The position numbers and the translations under genes were made by a program. Under the pieces are notes generated by a model. That model did not search any database. It was given only the letters and a program-made list of their open reading frames with translations, and was not told where the DNA came from. Below, one piece after another: positions 56,128 to 63,785 of a stretch of 64,000 bases of DNA; within the stretch, counting starts at the first letter, position 1; each line of letters starts with the position of its first letter. Source of the stretch: Geminicoccaceae bacterium (GTDB lineage Bacteria; Pseudomonadota; Alphaproteobacteria; Geminicoccales; Geminicoccaceae); contig JACKIM010000001.1 of NCBI GenBank assembly GCA_020638465.1, positions 2,120,354 to 2,184,353 on the forward strand. Reading direction: 5' to 3'.

Positions 56128-56676
56128 ATGGCTTTACTAAAGACGGCGCGTTTGACGCTCAGTCCTTGCACCCCGGTGGATCGCATCGACTTCATCCAGC
56201 TAGAGCTTGACCCAGAAGTGATGCGGTTTCTCAACAATGGCGCGGTTGATCATGACAGGGCCGATCCGGCGACCGCGCCGTTTCTCATGCCAAGAGGGAC
56301 CGAGCCGAACGTCTGGACGGCGCGACGCAATGTGGATGACGAGTTCGTCGGCTGGTTCTGCTTGTTGCCGAAAGTGAAGACGGTAGCTGAAATTGGATAT
56401 CGACTACGCCGGGAAGCTTGGGGTCAGGGGCTGGCATCTGAAGGCGCGTCGGCTCTCATCAGTTGGGGCTTCGAGGTCGCCGGGTATGATAAAATTGTGG
56501 CCAATACAATGGCGGTCAACCAAGGGTCGCGCCGTGTAATGGAGAAGATTGGCATGAAACACACGCGGACGGATTTCTTGGATTTTCCCGACCCTATACC
56601 TGGCACTGAGCACGGCGAGGTAACGTATGAGCTGACCTGTTCAGAGTCCCGAAACTTGCGACACAAAGCAAACTGA
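56128..56676 (+). CDS. GNAT-family N-acetyltransferase (RimJ/RimL type)
   Basis: A 182-residue protein opening with LLKTARLTLSPCTPVDRIDF. The acetyl-CoA loop is in GYRLRREAWGQGLASEGASALISWGFE, followed by VNQGSRRVMEKIGMKHT. This is the ribosomal-protein/antibiotic acetyltransferase branch; the substrate is not determined. It is flanked by backbone genes and has less GC-rich DNA upstream, so it may be a cargo gene. The ATG at 56128 fits the conserved start. Confidence 0.85.
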   Translation: MALLKTARLTLSPCTPVDRIDFIQLELDPEVMRFLNNGAVDHDRADPATAPFLMPRGTEPNVWTARRNVDDEFVGWFCLLPKVKTVAEIGYRLRREAWGQGLASEGASALISWGFEVAGYDKIVANTMAVNQGSRRVMEKIGMKHTRTDFLDFPDPIPGTEHGEVTYELTCSESRNLRHKAN

Positions 56677-56689
56677 AAACCGCCGATGC

Positions 56690-56977
56690 TCACGCCTTGT
56701 TAGCTGCCGCCTGTTCCAGAATCTTCCTATAGCCCTCATGCGAAAGCCATTGCGCGCGTTCGAGATGGCTTTGCCAGCAACGATAGGTCCGAAGTTCCTC
56801 GGCAACCGGATCGCGGTGCAGCACGATCCGCGCGACTTCCATCCAGTCCGCACCTTCTGCCTTCGCATCCAGTAAGCGCAGATAGGTCACGAAATGCCGT
56901 TCGTCATAGACGGTTATGGTGTCGCCGGTCGGCGCTTCATCGTCCACATCGGGATCGAGTTCGACGGGAACCCGCAT
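56690..56977 (-). CDS. DUF2285 domain-containing protein
   Basis: About 95 residues: VYDERHFVTYLRLLDAKAEGADWMEVARIVLH and CWQSHLERAQWLSHEGYR match the DUF2285 proteins common on alphaproteobacterial integrative elements. It is probably a DNA-binding regulator. The ATG at 56977 has AGGGG six bases upstream; two further in-frame ATGs lie at 56983 and 56992. It is on the opposite strand to the backbone operon. Confidence 0.8.
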   Translation of the reverse strand: MRVPVELDPDVDDEAPTGDTITVYDERHFVTYLRLLDAKAEGADWMEVARIVLHRDPVAEELRTYRCWQSHLERAQWLSHEGYRKILEQAAANKA

Positions 56978-57437
56978 CGCCATCCCCTTCATCTGGAGAG
57001 AGCCTTGCTTGCGGTGCGCCCCCGCAAATGGCCCCTCTACCTGGTGATCGGGGAGTTAGTAACCGTGACTAGACGGCCCTATGACCTTTGGGCGGGTAGC
57101 CTTGGACATACGCCATAGGCTCCCCGACCATAGGTTCGAGGATCGTGGTGCCGTCACGGCCGACACCAACCGCTAGTCAGGGGTTACTACGCCCCAGAGC
57201 AGCGCGTCTGCTCCACCCACAATCTTAGCCGAGCTGCGCGCGAATGTCTTTGCCTTTTCGGCGCATCGCGGCACGGGATGCTGAAATCCCTCATCTATTG
57301 GCCGCGCACCGCCCCTTGAGGGGGTGCCGCCAGCGCATAGACGCAAATGCGGCACGCTACGCGCCGCCGGTCTCTCGCCATGTTTCGCCACAGTCCGCTG
57401 CCGCCCTCGGCAGCCCAATCCCGACTGGAGGTGATCC
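56978..57437. other. Regulatory region upstream of the replication/transfer genes
   Basis: About 460 bases without a credible gene, between divergent genes. It probably holds the promoter for the operon starting at 57438 and perhaps an operator for the helix-turn-helix or DUF2285 protein. AGGTG lies shortly before the ATG at 57438. Confidence 0.5.
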
Positions 57438-57707
57438 ATGCCCAACCCACTTGCGGGCCTGCCGCCGCGCCTGTTGCGCACCAAGGAAGCCGCGCGCTTC
57501 CTCGGCATATCCATCCGCACCCTTGAGAAGCATCGCACCTATGGCACCGGGCCGACCTATCGCAAAGTCGGCGGTCGCGTCCTCTACACCGTCCGCGATC
57601 TGGAAGACTGGAGCGCGGCGGGCGAGCGCAAATCCACCCGCGACAAGACCGCCGGCACCGTCTTTCCCGCGCGTCCGCTTACGCCCGAAGAACGGGGCGA
57701 CTGCTAG
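57438..57707 (+). CDS. Excisionase/MerR-like helix-turn-helix protein
   Basis: An 89-residue protein with a winged-helix DNA-binding motif, LRTKEAARFLGISIRTLEKHR, followed by RKVGGRVLYTVRDLEDWS. This is the helix-turn-helix 17 (AlpA/excisionase) type. It abuts repA with no gap, so it is part of the same transcript and may control it or act as a directionality factor. Confidence 0.88.
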   Translation: MPNPLAGLPPRLLRTKEAARFLGISIRTLEKHRTYGTGPTYRKVGGRVLYTVRDLEDWSAAGERKSTRDKTAGTVFPARPLTPEERGDC

Positions 57708-58784
57708 ATGCTGCGCGAGGACGACCACGACCCCGCACAGCCGACCGAGGACAGCGAGCGCAGCCGCCTAGACCCCTTCGTGGTCGCAACCGGCGACGCG
57801 CCGCCGCGCGACCAGCGCGACTTGATGGAACGGCCGTTCTTCTCGCTGGCGAAGACCCCGCGCACCAAGCCGATTCTTTACAAGGCCGCCGACATAGAGG
57901 TGCAGGTGTTCGGGATGCCCGAGCACGGCATGGCGACCATATGGGACGCCGATGTGCTGATATGGGCGGCCTCGCAGATCGTTGCGGCCGAGAACAACGG
58001 CCTCACCACTTCGCGCTTTGTCCGGTTTACGCCTTACCATCTGTTGCGCGCCATCGGGCGGCCGACCGGCAATCATCAATACCGGCTTCTGAAAGCCGCG
58101 CTCGCACGGCTGCAATCGACCGTCATCGCCACCACCATCCGCAACGGCCCGCATTGGCGTCGCCGGCAATTCTCATGGATCAACGAGTGGGAGGAAATGA
58201 CGACGCGCGCCGGCCGCGTCGAGGGCATGGAGTTCGTCCTGCCCGAATGGTTCTACAACAGCGTCATCGACCGTTCGCTGGTCCTGACCATCGACCCGGC
58301 CTATTTCCGCCTGACTGGCGGCATCGAGCGATGGCTTTACCGCGTCGCCCGAAAGCACGCCGGGCACCAGCGCCACGGCTGGGTTTTCGAGGTCGCGCAC
58401 CTCCACCAGAAATCCGGCAGCCTCGCCCGGCCGTCCGACTTCGCGCTCGACCTGCGCCGGATCGCGGCCCGCCAGCAACTTCCCGGCTACCTGCTCCAGA
58501 TCGAGCGGGAAGACGGCCGCGAACTGCTGCGCATCCGCCCCGAAAGCTCATCAACAGGCACTGTTGATAACCCTGTTAATGCCATCGGCAGATCAGGCGC
58601 ACGGGGTATCGGCACATCAGGCGCAGCACTATCGGCAGATCAGGCGCACGAACCGCAGCTAACGCTTTGGCCTGAAACGCGGAATCCGACCGCTAACTTA
58701 TCTAACAGAGAATCTAACTCTTTTTCTTTGACGCGCGCGCAGGCGAAGCGTGGTGCCGGTTCTGCTCGAAGGGGCGAGCCATGA
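57708..58784 (+). CDS. repA: Replication initiator protein A
   Basis: A 358-residue protein. The family core is PFFSLAKTPRTKPILYKAADIEVQVFGMPEHGMATIWDADVLIW (split: opens PFFSLAKTPR), TPYHLLRAIGRPTGNHQYRLLKAAL, EMTTRAGRVEGMEFVLPEWFY and KHAGHQRHGWVFEVAHLHQKSGS. RepA of this type binds iterons to start replication of plasmids and of the excised circles of integrative elements. The last 75 codons are low in family similarity and contain DNA repeats listed separately. Confidence 0.93.
   Translation: MLREDDHDPAQPTEDSERSRLDPFVVATGDAPPRDQRDLMERPFFSLAKTPRTKPILYKAADIEVQVFGMPEHGMATIWDADVLIWAASQIVAAENNGLTTSRFVRFTPYHLLRAIGRPTGNHQYRLLKAALARLQSTVIATTIRNGPHWRRRQFSWINEWEEMTTRAGRVEGMEFVLPEWFYNSVIDRSLVLTIDPAYFRLTGGIERWLYRVARKHAGHQRHGWVFEVAHLHQKSGSLARPSDFALDLRRIAARQQLPGYLLQIEREDGRELLRIRPESSSTGTVDNPVNAIGRSGARGIGTSGAALSADQAHEPQLTLWPETRNPTANLSNRESNSFSLTRAQAKRGAGSARRGEP
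58551..58648. repeat. Inverted repeat and three iteron-like repeats inside the 3' end of repA
   Basis: A perfect inverted repeat, TCAACAG-GCA-CTGTTGA, lies at 58551-58567. It is followed by three direct copies of an 18-mer, ATCGGCAGATCAGGCGCA, at 58584-58601, 58608-58625 (one mismatch) and 58631-58648, with a period of 23-24 bases, about two DNA turns. AT-richer DNA follows at 58693-58730. This is the layout of an iteron origin embedded in the initiator gene. Confidence 0.7.
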
Positions 58785-58846
58785 CGGCCGCGCTCGACGC
58801 GCTGTGCCCGCGCAGCCCCCAGCACATCCCCGGAGACGAACAATGA
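58781..58846 (+). CDS. 21-codon micro-ORF coupled to repA and the DUF2840 gene
   Basis: The ATG overlaps the repA stop (ATGA) and its TGA overlaps the DUF2840 start (ATGA). The peptide begins MTAALDALCPRSPQHIPG. In related elements a parA gene normally occupies this position, so this may be what remains after an internal deletion, or only a translational bridge. Confidence 0.4.
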   Translation: MTAALDALCPRSPQHIPGDEQ

Positions 58847-59361
58847 CCCGTCGCGCCCACCGCAGCGCGCACGGCCGTCCGCTGCCGGACGGGCCTGCGC
58901 CCTTCACCACATTGGTCGAGCTGACCTTCGAGAAACGCAAGGTCGAGCACTGGATACGCTTCGGCCGCAAGAGCTACGAGCATATCATCGACCGCCGCCG
59001 CAGCGTCGTCGGCTTCGCGCCGGGCAGCGTCTTCGCCTTCGTCCGTTGGGCATCTGGCGAGCACGGCACTGTCGTTTCGCGCATCGATATTGTGCGCGCC
59101 ATCGGGCGCGGCGAGCCGTTCCAGACATTGCCCTTCGTGCGCCCCGGTGGCGAAATCCTGTTGCGCCTCGACGGCTGGCCCAAGGTGCAGCGTGCGCTTG
59201 TAGCTATCGACGCCGTGGATGCGCTCGGCCTCGATCCGGCCGACGCCTCGCCGGATCACTGGCGGCACGTCCACAACCGTTTGACCGCCAATCTGGAACC
59301 GCACGCCTACACGCCCGAGCGACATGCCGCTTGGCTTCACCGTCGAAGGATCGAGCCATGA
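58843..59361 (+). CDS. DUF2840 domain-containing protein
   Basis: A 172-residue protein with TTLVELTFEKRKVEHWIRFG, FAPGSVFAFVRWASGEHGTV and RPGGEILLRLDGWPKVQ, the DUF2840 pattern found between repA/parA and traF on alphaproteobacterial mobile elements. Function unknown. GGAG precedes the ATG at 58843, and it overlaps traF by four bases. Confidence 0.88.
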   Translation: MTRRAHRSAHGRPLPDGPAPFTTLVELTFEKRKVEHWIRFGRKSYEHIIDRRRSVVGFAPGSVFAFVRWASGEHGTVVSRIDIVRAIGRGEPFQTLPFVRPGGEILLRLDGWPKVQRALVAIDAVDALGLDPADASPDHWRHVHNRLTANLEPHAYTPERHAAWLHRRRIEP

Positions 59362-59903
59362 CGCGCCGCCGCACCCTTACGGTGACGGCGCTGGCGGTGA
59401 TCGGCATCGCCGCCGCAAGCGCGGTCAAGACGCCGACGAAACTCATATGGAACGCCACCGCCAGCGCGCCAGTCGGGTTCTACACCGTCGAGCCGGCAGA
59501 CCGGATTGACGTGCCCGAGCTGGTCGCCATCATGCCGCCCGAACCGCTCGCCAGCTTCATGGTCGAGCGCGGCTATATCGCGCGAGGCGTCCCGCTCTTG
59601 AAGCGCGTCTTGGGCCTGCCCGGACAGCGGGTTTGCCGAGCCGGCCGCACGATCACGGTTGACGGGATCGAGATGGGCGAGGCGCTGGAGCGCGACAGCC
59701 TCGGCCGCGATCTGCCCGTCTGGCAGGGCTGCCGCGTCATCGGCGGCGACCAGCTTTTCCTCATGAATTGGGAAGTCCGCGACAGCCTCGACGGCCGTTA
59801 TTTCGGACCCATCCCCGCAGATTCCGTCATCGGCCGAGCGGTTCCGCTCTGGACCGATGAGGAAGGCGTCGGCCGCTACGAGTGGCGCGCGCCGACGCAC
59901 TGA
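59358..59903 (+). CDS. traF: S26-family signal peptidase, TraF type
   Basis: A 181-residue protein with an N-terminal membrane helix (TLTVTALAVIGIAAASAV), the nucleophile Ser in SAPVGFYTV, the general-base Lys in PLLKRVLGLPGQ, and the box LMNWEVRDSLDGRYFGP. TraF peptidases mature the conjugative pilin. Overlap with the DUF2840 stop shows translational coupling. Confidence 0.92.
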   Translation: MTRRRTLTVTALAVIGIAAASAVKTPTKLIWNATASAPVGFYTVEPADRIDVPELVAIMPPEPLASFMVERGYIARGVPLLKRVLGLPGQRVCRAGRTITVDGIEMGEALERDSLGRDLPVWQGCRVIGGDQLFLMNWEVRDSLDGRYFGPIPADSVIGRAVPLWTDEEGVGRYEWRAPTH

Positions 59904-59936
59904 CCCCCCCCGAGAACCAACCGCAGGAGATTTCCC

Positions 59937-60272
59937 ATGGCAGAAATAGGCACCTTCACCCGCACCGAAACCGGCTATGCGGGAGAGCTTCATTCGTTCG
60001 GCCTCCACGAAAAGCTGTTCATCGTCCCGGCCAAGCCCAGCGACGTGAAAAACGCGCCCGATTATCGCCTGCGCCTCGACAGCGAGGACGGGCCGGACGC
60101 AGGCCCCGCATGGAAAGACTCCAGTGAGAACGCTGGCGAGTTCGTGTCGATGCGATTGGAGGGACCGATCTTTCCGTTCCCGATCCGCGCCAAACTGTTC
60201 CAGTCCAACGACGACCCTTCGGTCTGGACCCTGCGTTGGAAGCACGCCCGGAAGATCGAGGATGAGGAATGA
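59937..60272 (+). CDS. DUF736 domain-containing protein
   Basis: A 111-residue protein, IGTFTRTETGYAGELHSFGL and YRLRLDSEDGPDAGPAWKDSS, of the DUF736 family that accompanies conjugative genes in Alphaproteobacteria. CAGGAG precedes the ATG. Its stop overlaps the start of the transglycosylase gene. Confidence 0.92.
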   Translation: MAEIGTFTRTETGYAGELHSFGLHEKLFIVPAKPSDVKNAPDYRLRLDSEDGPDAGPAWKDSSENAGEFVSMRLEGPIFPFPIRAKLFQSNDDPSVWTLRWKHARKIEDEE

Positions 60273-61201
60273 CGGCCGCGCGCGTCCGGCCCGCCATCCG
60301 GTCAAAGATCGGCATCCCTTTGTTCGCGGAAAAGCCGTCTCATCCCTTCGTCCCGCTCGGCGACCAGACGGCCGGCGCGCGCAGCAAAGGTCAGGGGCGG
60401 CCATCGGCCGGCGCTTGCGCCTTGCCCTTGACCGCAGCGAGCACGCTGGCAGGCTGGCGGCAAAGCGGAGACAGGCCGGCATGGCATTATGCCGTTCTGT
60501 TGCTGGCGGGGGCGCTTTCCGTCTGCGCCGGATCGGGCGTCGCGGTCGCGCAATCCGCGCCTGTCGAGCGCCCGGCCGCAGTCCATCCTTATGCGGCGCA
60601 CATTGCCGAGGCGTCGCAGCGGTTCGGCATCCCCGAGCACTGGATTCGCGCCGTGCTGCGCGCCGAAAGCGCGGGCGATGTGCGGGCGGTTTCGTCGGCC
60701 GGCGCGATGGGATTGATGCAGGTGATGCCCGACACATGGGCGGGCCTGCGCGTCCGCCATGGCCTCGGACGCGATCCCTACGACCCGCGCGACAACATCC
60801 TCGCAGGCACGGCCTATCTGCGCGAGATGTTCGACCGCTACGGCAATGTCGGCGCGATGCTTGCGGCCTACAATGCCGGTCCCGGCCGCTACGACGAGCA
60901 CCGCGCGACGGGCCGCCTGCTTCCCGCCGAGACGCGCGCCTATGTCACCGCGCTCTCCCCGATCCTTGGCGGCGCAGCCCCATCGGATATGCGGTCCCCA
61001 CAGCCGGCACCGCCGCCTGATTGGCGCGAGGCACCGCTGTTCGTCATGCGCCCGGCCGACACGCAGGCTGCCGCCGCGCCGCCGTCCGAGGCGCAATCAG
61101 GCGACGGTCGCGCTGCCGTTCCGGCGCGCGATCCCGCCATTGCGGAGCCACAGGACGGCAGCATTTTCGTGGCGAGCGCGAGCGACGGAGGAACGCCATG
61201 A
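60269..61201 (+). CDS. Lytic transglycosylase of the transfer system
   Basis: A 310-residue protein. A membrane/export segment (YAVLLLAGALSVCAGSGVAVA) precedes an SLT domain with the catalytic Glu in VLRAESAGD, GAMGLMQVMPDTW, NILAGTAYLREMF and AAYNAGPGRY. It locally opens peptidoglycan for the conjugation channel. The 50 or so residues before the membrane segment are poorly conserved; a later start is possible. Confidence 0.9.
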   Translation: MTAARVRPAIRSKIGIPLFAEKPSHPFVPLGDQTAGARSKGQGRPSAGACALPLTAASTLAGWRQSGDRPAWHYAVLLLAGALSVCAGSGVAVAQSAPVERPAAVHPYAAHIAEASQRFGIPEHWIRAVLRAESAGDVRAVSSAGAMGLMQVMPDTWAGLRVRHGLGRDPYDPRDNILAGTAYLREMFDRYGNVGAMLAAYNAGPGRYDEHRATGRLLPAETRAYVTALSPILGGAAPSDMRSPQPAPPPDWREAPLFVMRPADTQAAAAPPSEAQSGDGRAAVPARDPAIAEPQDGSIFVASASDGGTP

Positions 61202-61518
61202 AGGTGGCATTCCCGTGCTCGGCGACGCCGGTTTCAGCATCCGGTCGGGCAGGTTTGCGCCCGGCAGGATTCCCTGCAGGAGGGGCAGAAAGGGCAGAAA
61301 GGGCGGAGGGCAAGATTAAAGAAGACGGCACCATATGGGGCCGCTTCTGGAAATTGTTGTTGTCTGCACACTGGTTAGGTGGCCGGTTCCGGCACCATGG
61401 TTTTGAGGGGCCGCGTGCCGCGATTTTGCGCAAAGCCTTGGCTTTGCAGGGTTTCGAGCGGCACCATAGGCGCAGATCGGCCGTTTTTCGGCGATTTGGG
61501 CTGGAGTCGCGCCCTTGA
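61198..61518 (+). CDS. Possible 106-residue protein overlapping the oriT-like region
   Basis: The ATG overlaps the transglycosylase stop (ATGA), GGAGG lies eight bases upstream, and the stop overlaps the TTG start of the relaxase. The product is basic, with low-complexity Gly/Arg/Ala stretches and no recognised domain. The same DNA has hairpins and direct repeats, so it may be mainly a cis-acting region. Confidence 0.35.
   Translation: MKVAFPCSATPVSASGRAGLRPAGFPAGGAERAERAEGKIKEDGTIWGRFWKLLLSAHWLGGRFRHHGFEGPRAAILRKALALQGFERHHRRRSAVFRRFGLESRP
61310..61510. other. Candidate origin of transfer (oriT)
   Basis: Directly upstream of the relaxase gene. It has three direct copies of GGCACCAT (61327, 61391 and 61460), a perfect hairpin GCAAAGCC-TT-GGCTTTGC at 61430-61447, and purine-rich repeats just upstream (GGGCAGAAAGGGCAGAAAGG). 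Relaxases usually nick close to their own genes at such structures. No nick site can be assigned. Confidence 0.45.
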
Positions 61519-63569
61519 GCGCCGACGACGAAAACCGCTTCCGTCCGAAGCCCGGCCGCATCCGATCCGACACGCCGAAGGCCGGCAAGACCAAGAGCTT
61601 TTTCACGCAGGTCAGGAAGATCACCCGCCAGCATCAGGCGGCAGCCTCACGCGATCCTTCCATGCCGTCATCCGCGCGCCCGTCATCGCCGGGGCGGTCT
61701 CGCGCCATGGCCGCCAGCGGCAAGGGCGTGAAGCGCGGCCGGGGCGCGAGCTTCGTGCGCGCCCGGAACATATCCGGCAACTGGCATCATCGCCAGCCGG
61801 GCAGCCGCCGCGTGATCGTCAAGCAGCGCAGCGTCCGGGCCGCATGGAAGGGCGGCCGTGCCCGCGCGCATCTGCGCTATGTCCAGCGTGACGGAACCTC
61901 GCGCGACGGCGAACGCGGCCAGCTCTATTCGGCGCATGAAGACCGCGCCGATGGCGACGCCTTCCTTGATCGTGGTCAGGATGACCGCCATCAGTTCAGA
62001 TTCATCGTCTCGCCCGAGGATGGCGCGGAGCTGTCGGACCTCACGGCCTACACCCGCGATTTCATGAAACAGGTGGAAGGCGACCTCGGCACGAAGCTGG
62101 ATTGGGTTGCCGTCAATCACTACAACACCGGCCATCCCCATGTGCATGTCATCGTCAACGGCCGCGATGATACGGGCGGGGATCTAGTCATCAACGGCGA
62201 CTATCTCGCCAACGGCCTGCGCGAGCGCGCCAGCGAGCTTGCCAGTCTGGAACTCGGCCCCGTTACCGAGATTGAGCAGACCCGCAAGCTGTCCGCCGAA
62301 ATCGACCAGGACCGTTTCGCCCGCATCGATCGCGCCATGGCCGAGGAAGCCGATGCCCGTTTCGTCGACCTGCGCCACGAGCCGGCAGCGCCGAGGCGGC
62401 AGTTCGAGCGAACGCTACGCCTGCGCAGGCTCGCCAAGCTGGAGAAGATGGGGCTGGCGACCGAGCACGCGCCCGGTGTTTGGGAATTGAGCAAGGACAT
62501 GGAACCGGTCTTGCGCGAGTTGGGCGAGCGGGGCGACATTATCCGCACCATGCACAAGGCGCTTGGGCCGCAGGGCGGCGAACGCGATCCCATGAGCTTC
62601 CAAATCCATGACGGAGCGCCCGAGACGCCCATCGTCGGCCGCGTCGTGGACAAGCACCTGTCCGACGAGCTGGGCGAGAACCTGACAATCGTGGTGGACG
62701 GGATCGACGGCCGCGCACACCACATTGCCGGCATCGCGCCCGAGCGGCTGGAGGACGCCCGCATCGGCAGCGTCGTCCAGATCGGCCCGGCCGAGGCGGC
62801 AGCCCGACCGTCCGACCGCACCATCACCGCCATCGCCGAGGACGGCATCTATCGGCCGAGCCGTCATCTGGAGCAGGCGAAATTCGAGGGCCGCGTTCCC
62901 GGCGGCGACTATGAGGGCTATATCGATGCCCATGTCCGGCGGCTGGAGGCGCTGCGCCGGGCCGGCATCGTCGAGCGCATCGACGCCGACCAATGGCGCA
63001 TCCCAGATGATCTGGTCAGCCGCGCGGCTGATTACGATGCCGGCCGCGACCGGCAGGCAAGCGTTCGCGTGCTTTCCCCGGTTGATCTGCAAAGGCAGAT
63101 ACGTTCGGACGGCGCGACATGGCTGGACCGGCGATTGGTCCATGGCGAAACGGCCGACCTTGCGCCGACCGGCTTCGGGCAACAGGTCCGCGAAGCCATG
63201 GACCAGCGCCGCGAGCATCATATCGAACAGCGCGACGCCACGCGCAACAGGGACGGCCGCATCTTCTACCGGCGCAATCTTCTCGCCACCCTGCGCGAGC
63301 GGGAAGTTGCGCGCGCCGGTGCGGAGATGGCCGAGGGCAAGGCGCTGCCGTTCCGCGCCGCCAAGGATGGTGAGAGTGTCAGCGGCAAGTTCACCGGGAC
63401 TGTCCAGCTAACGAGCGGCAAGTTCGCCATCGTGGAAAAGAGCCACGAGTTCACCCTTGTCCCGTGGCGGCCGATCATCGACCGCCAGCTCGGCCGCGAG
63501 GTCGCGGGTATCATGCAGGGCGGTTCGGTGTCGTGGCAGGTAGGGCGGCAGCGGGGGTTGGGGCTATAG
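61515..63569 (+). CDS. Relaxase with DUF3363 domain
   Basis: A 684-residue protein starting at TTG 61515. A basic N-terminus precedes the relaxase domain with the metal-binding histidines in NHYNTGHPHVHVIVNGRDD and the upstream DRHQFRFIVSPEDG. The rest is the DUF3363 region (from about residue 280, LRRLAKLEKMGLA). It should nick oriT and lead the strand in conjugation. The traG/virD4 and trb genes that usually follow are not present before the window ends; floR comes next. Confidence 0.93.
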   Translation: MSADDENRFRPKPGRIRSDTPKAGKTKSFFTQVRKITRQHQAAASRDPSMPSSARPSSPGRSRAMAASGKGVKRGRGASFVRARNISGNWHHRQPGSRRVIVKQRSVRAAWKGGRARAHLRYVQRDGTSRDGERGQLYSAHEDRADGDAFLDRGQDDRHQFRFIVSPEDGAELSDLTAYTRDFMKQVEGDLGTKLDWVAVNHYNTGHPHVHVIVNGRDDTGGDLVINGDYLANGLRERASELASLELGPVTEIEQTRKLSAEIDQDRFARIDRAMAEEADARFVDLRHEPAAPRRQFERTLRLRRLAKLEKMGLATEHAPGVWELSKDMEPVLRELGERGDIIRTMHKALGPQGGERDPMSFQIHDGAPETPIVGRVVDKHLSDELGENLTIVVDGIDGRAHHIAGIAPERLEDARIGSVVQIGPAEAAARPSDRTITAIAEDGIYRPSRHLEQAKFEGRVPGGDYEGYIDAHVRRLEALRRAGIVERIDADQWRIPDDLVSRAADYDAGRDRQASVRVLSPVDLQRQIRSDGATWLDRRLVHGETADLAPTGFGQQVREAMDQRREHHIEQRDATRNRDGRIFYRRNLLATLREREVARAGAEMAEGKALPFRAAKDGESVSGKFTGTVQLTSGKFAIVEKSHEFTLVPWRPIIDRQLGREVAGIMQGGSVSWQVGRQRGLGL

Positions 63570-63650
63570 GAGTCAACGATACCGCATTGCAACGCAACAA
63601 CTAATTCGATAAGAGCTGCTATTCAATTTCGTAATCGTGGAGCCATCAGC

Positions 63651-63680
63651 ATGGGAAATTCCAAGTCAGCAGACAAGTAA
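63651..63680 (+). CDS. Nine-residue leader peptide of floR
   Basis: ATG GGA AAT TCC AAG TCA GCA GAC AAG TAA encodes MGNSKSADK. GGAG lies eight bases before the ATG. It closely resembles the cmlA attenuator leader MSTSKNADK (known from memory), where a chloramphenicol-stalled ribosome exposes the downstream gene. The reading is short, but its position and likeness support it. Confidence 0.75.
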   Translation: MGNSKSADK

Positions 63681-63708
63681 GCCGCAACATCAGAATTGTT
63701 GTTGCGGC
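63681..63708 (+). promoter_or_regulatory. Attenuator hairpin upstream of floR
   Basis: GCCGCAACA pairs perfectly with TGTTGCGGC across a 10-base loop, starting immediately after the leader stop codon. No T-tract follows, so control of translation or of a downstream fold is more likely than simple termination. It lies 78 bases before the floR start. Confidence 0.7.
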
Positions 63709-63785
63709 GCTCTGTAAGACCAATCCCATCTGATTGCTGACGAGCAGACGCTGCCCGGTATCCTTAATCGAGCGGTTGATTCGTC

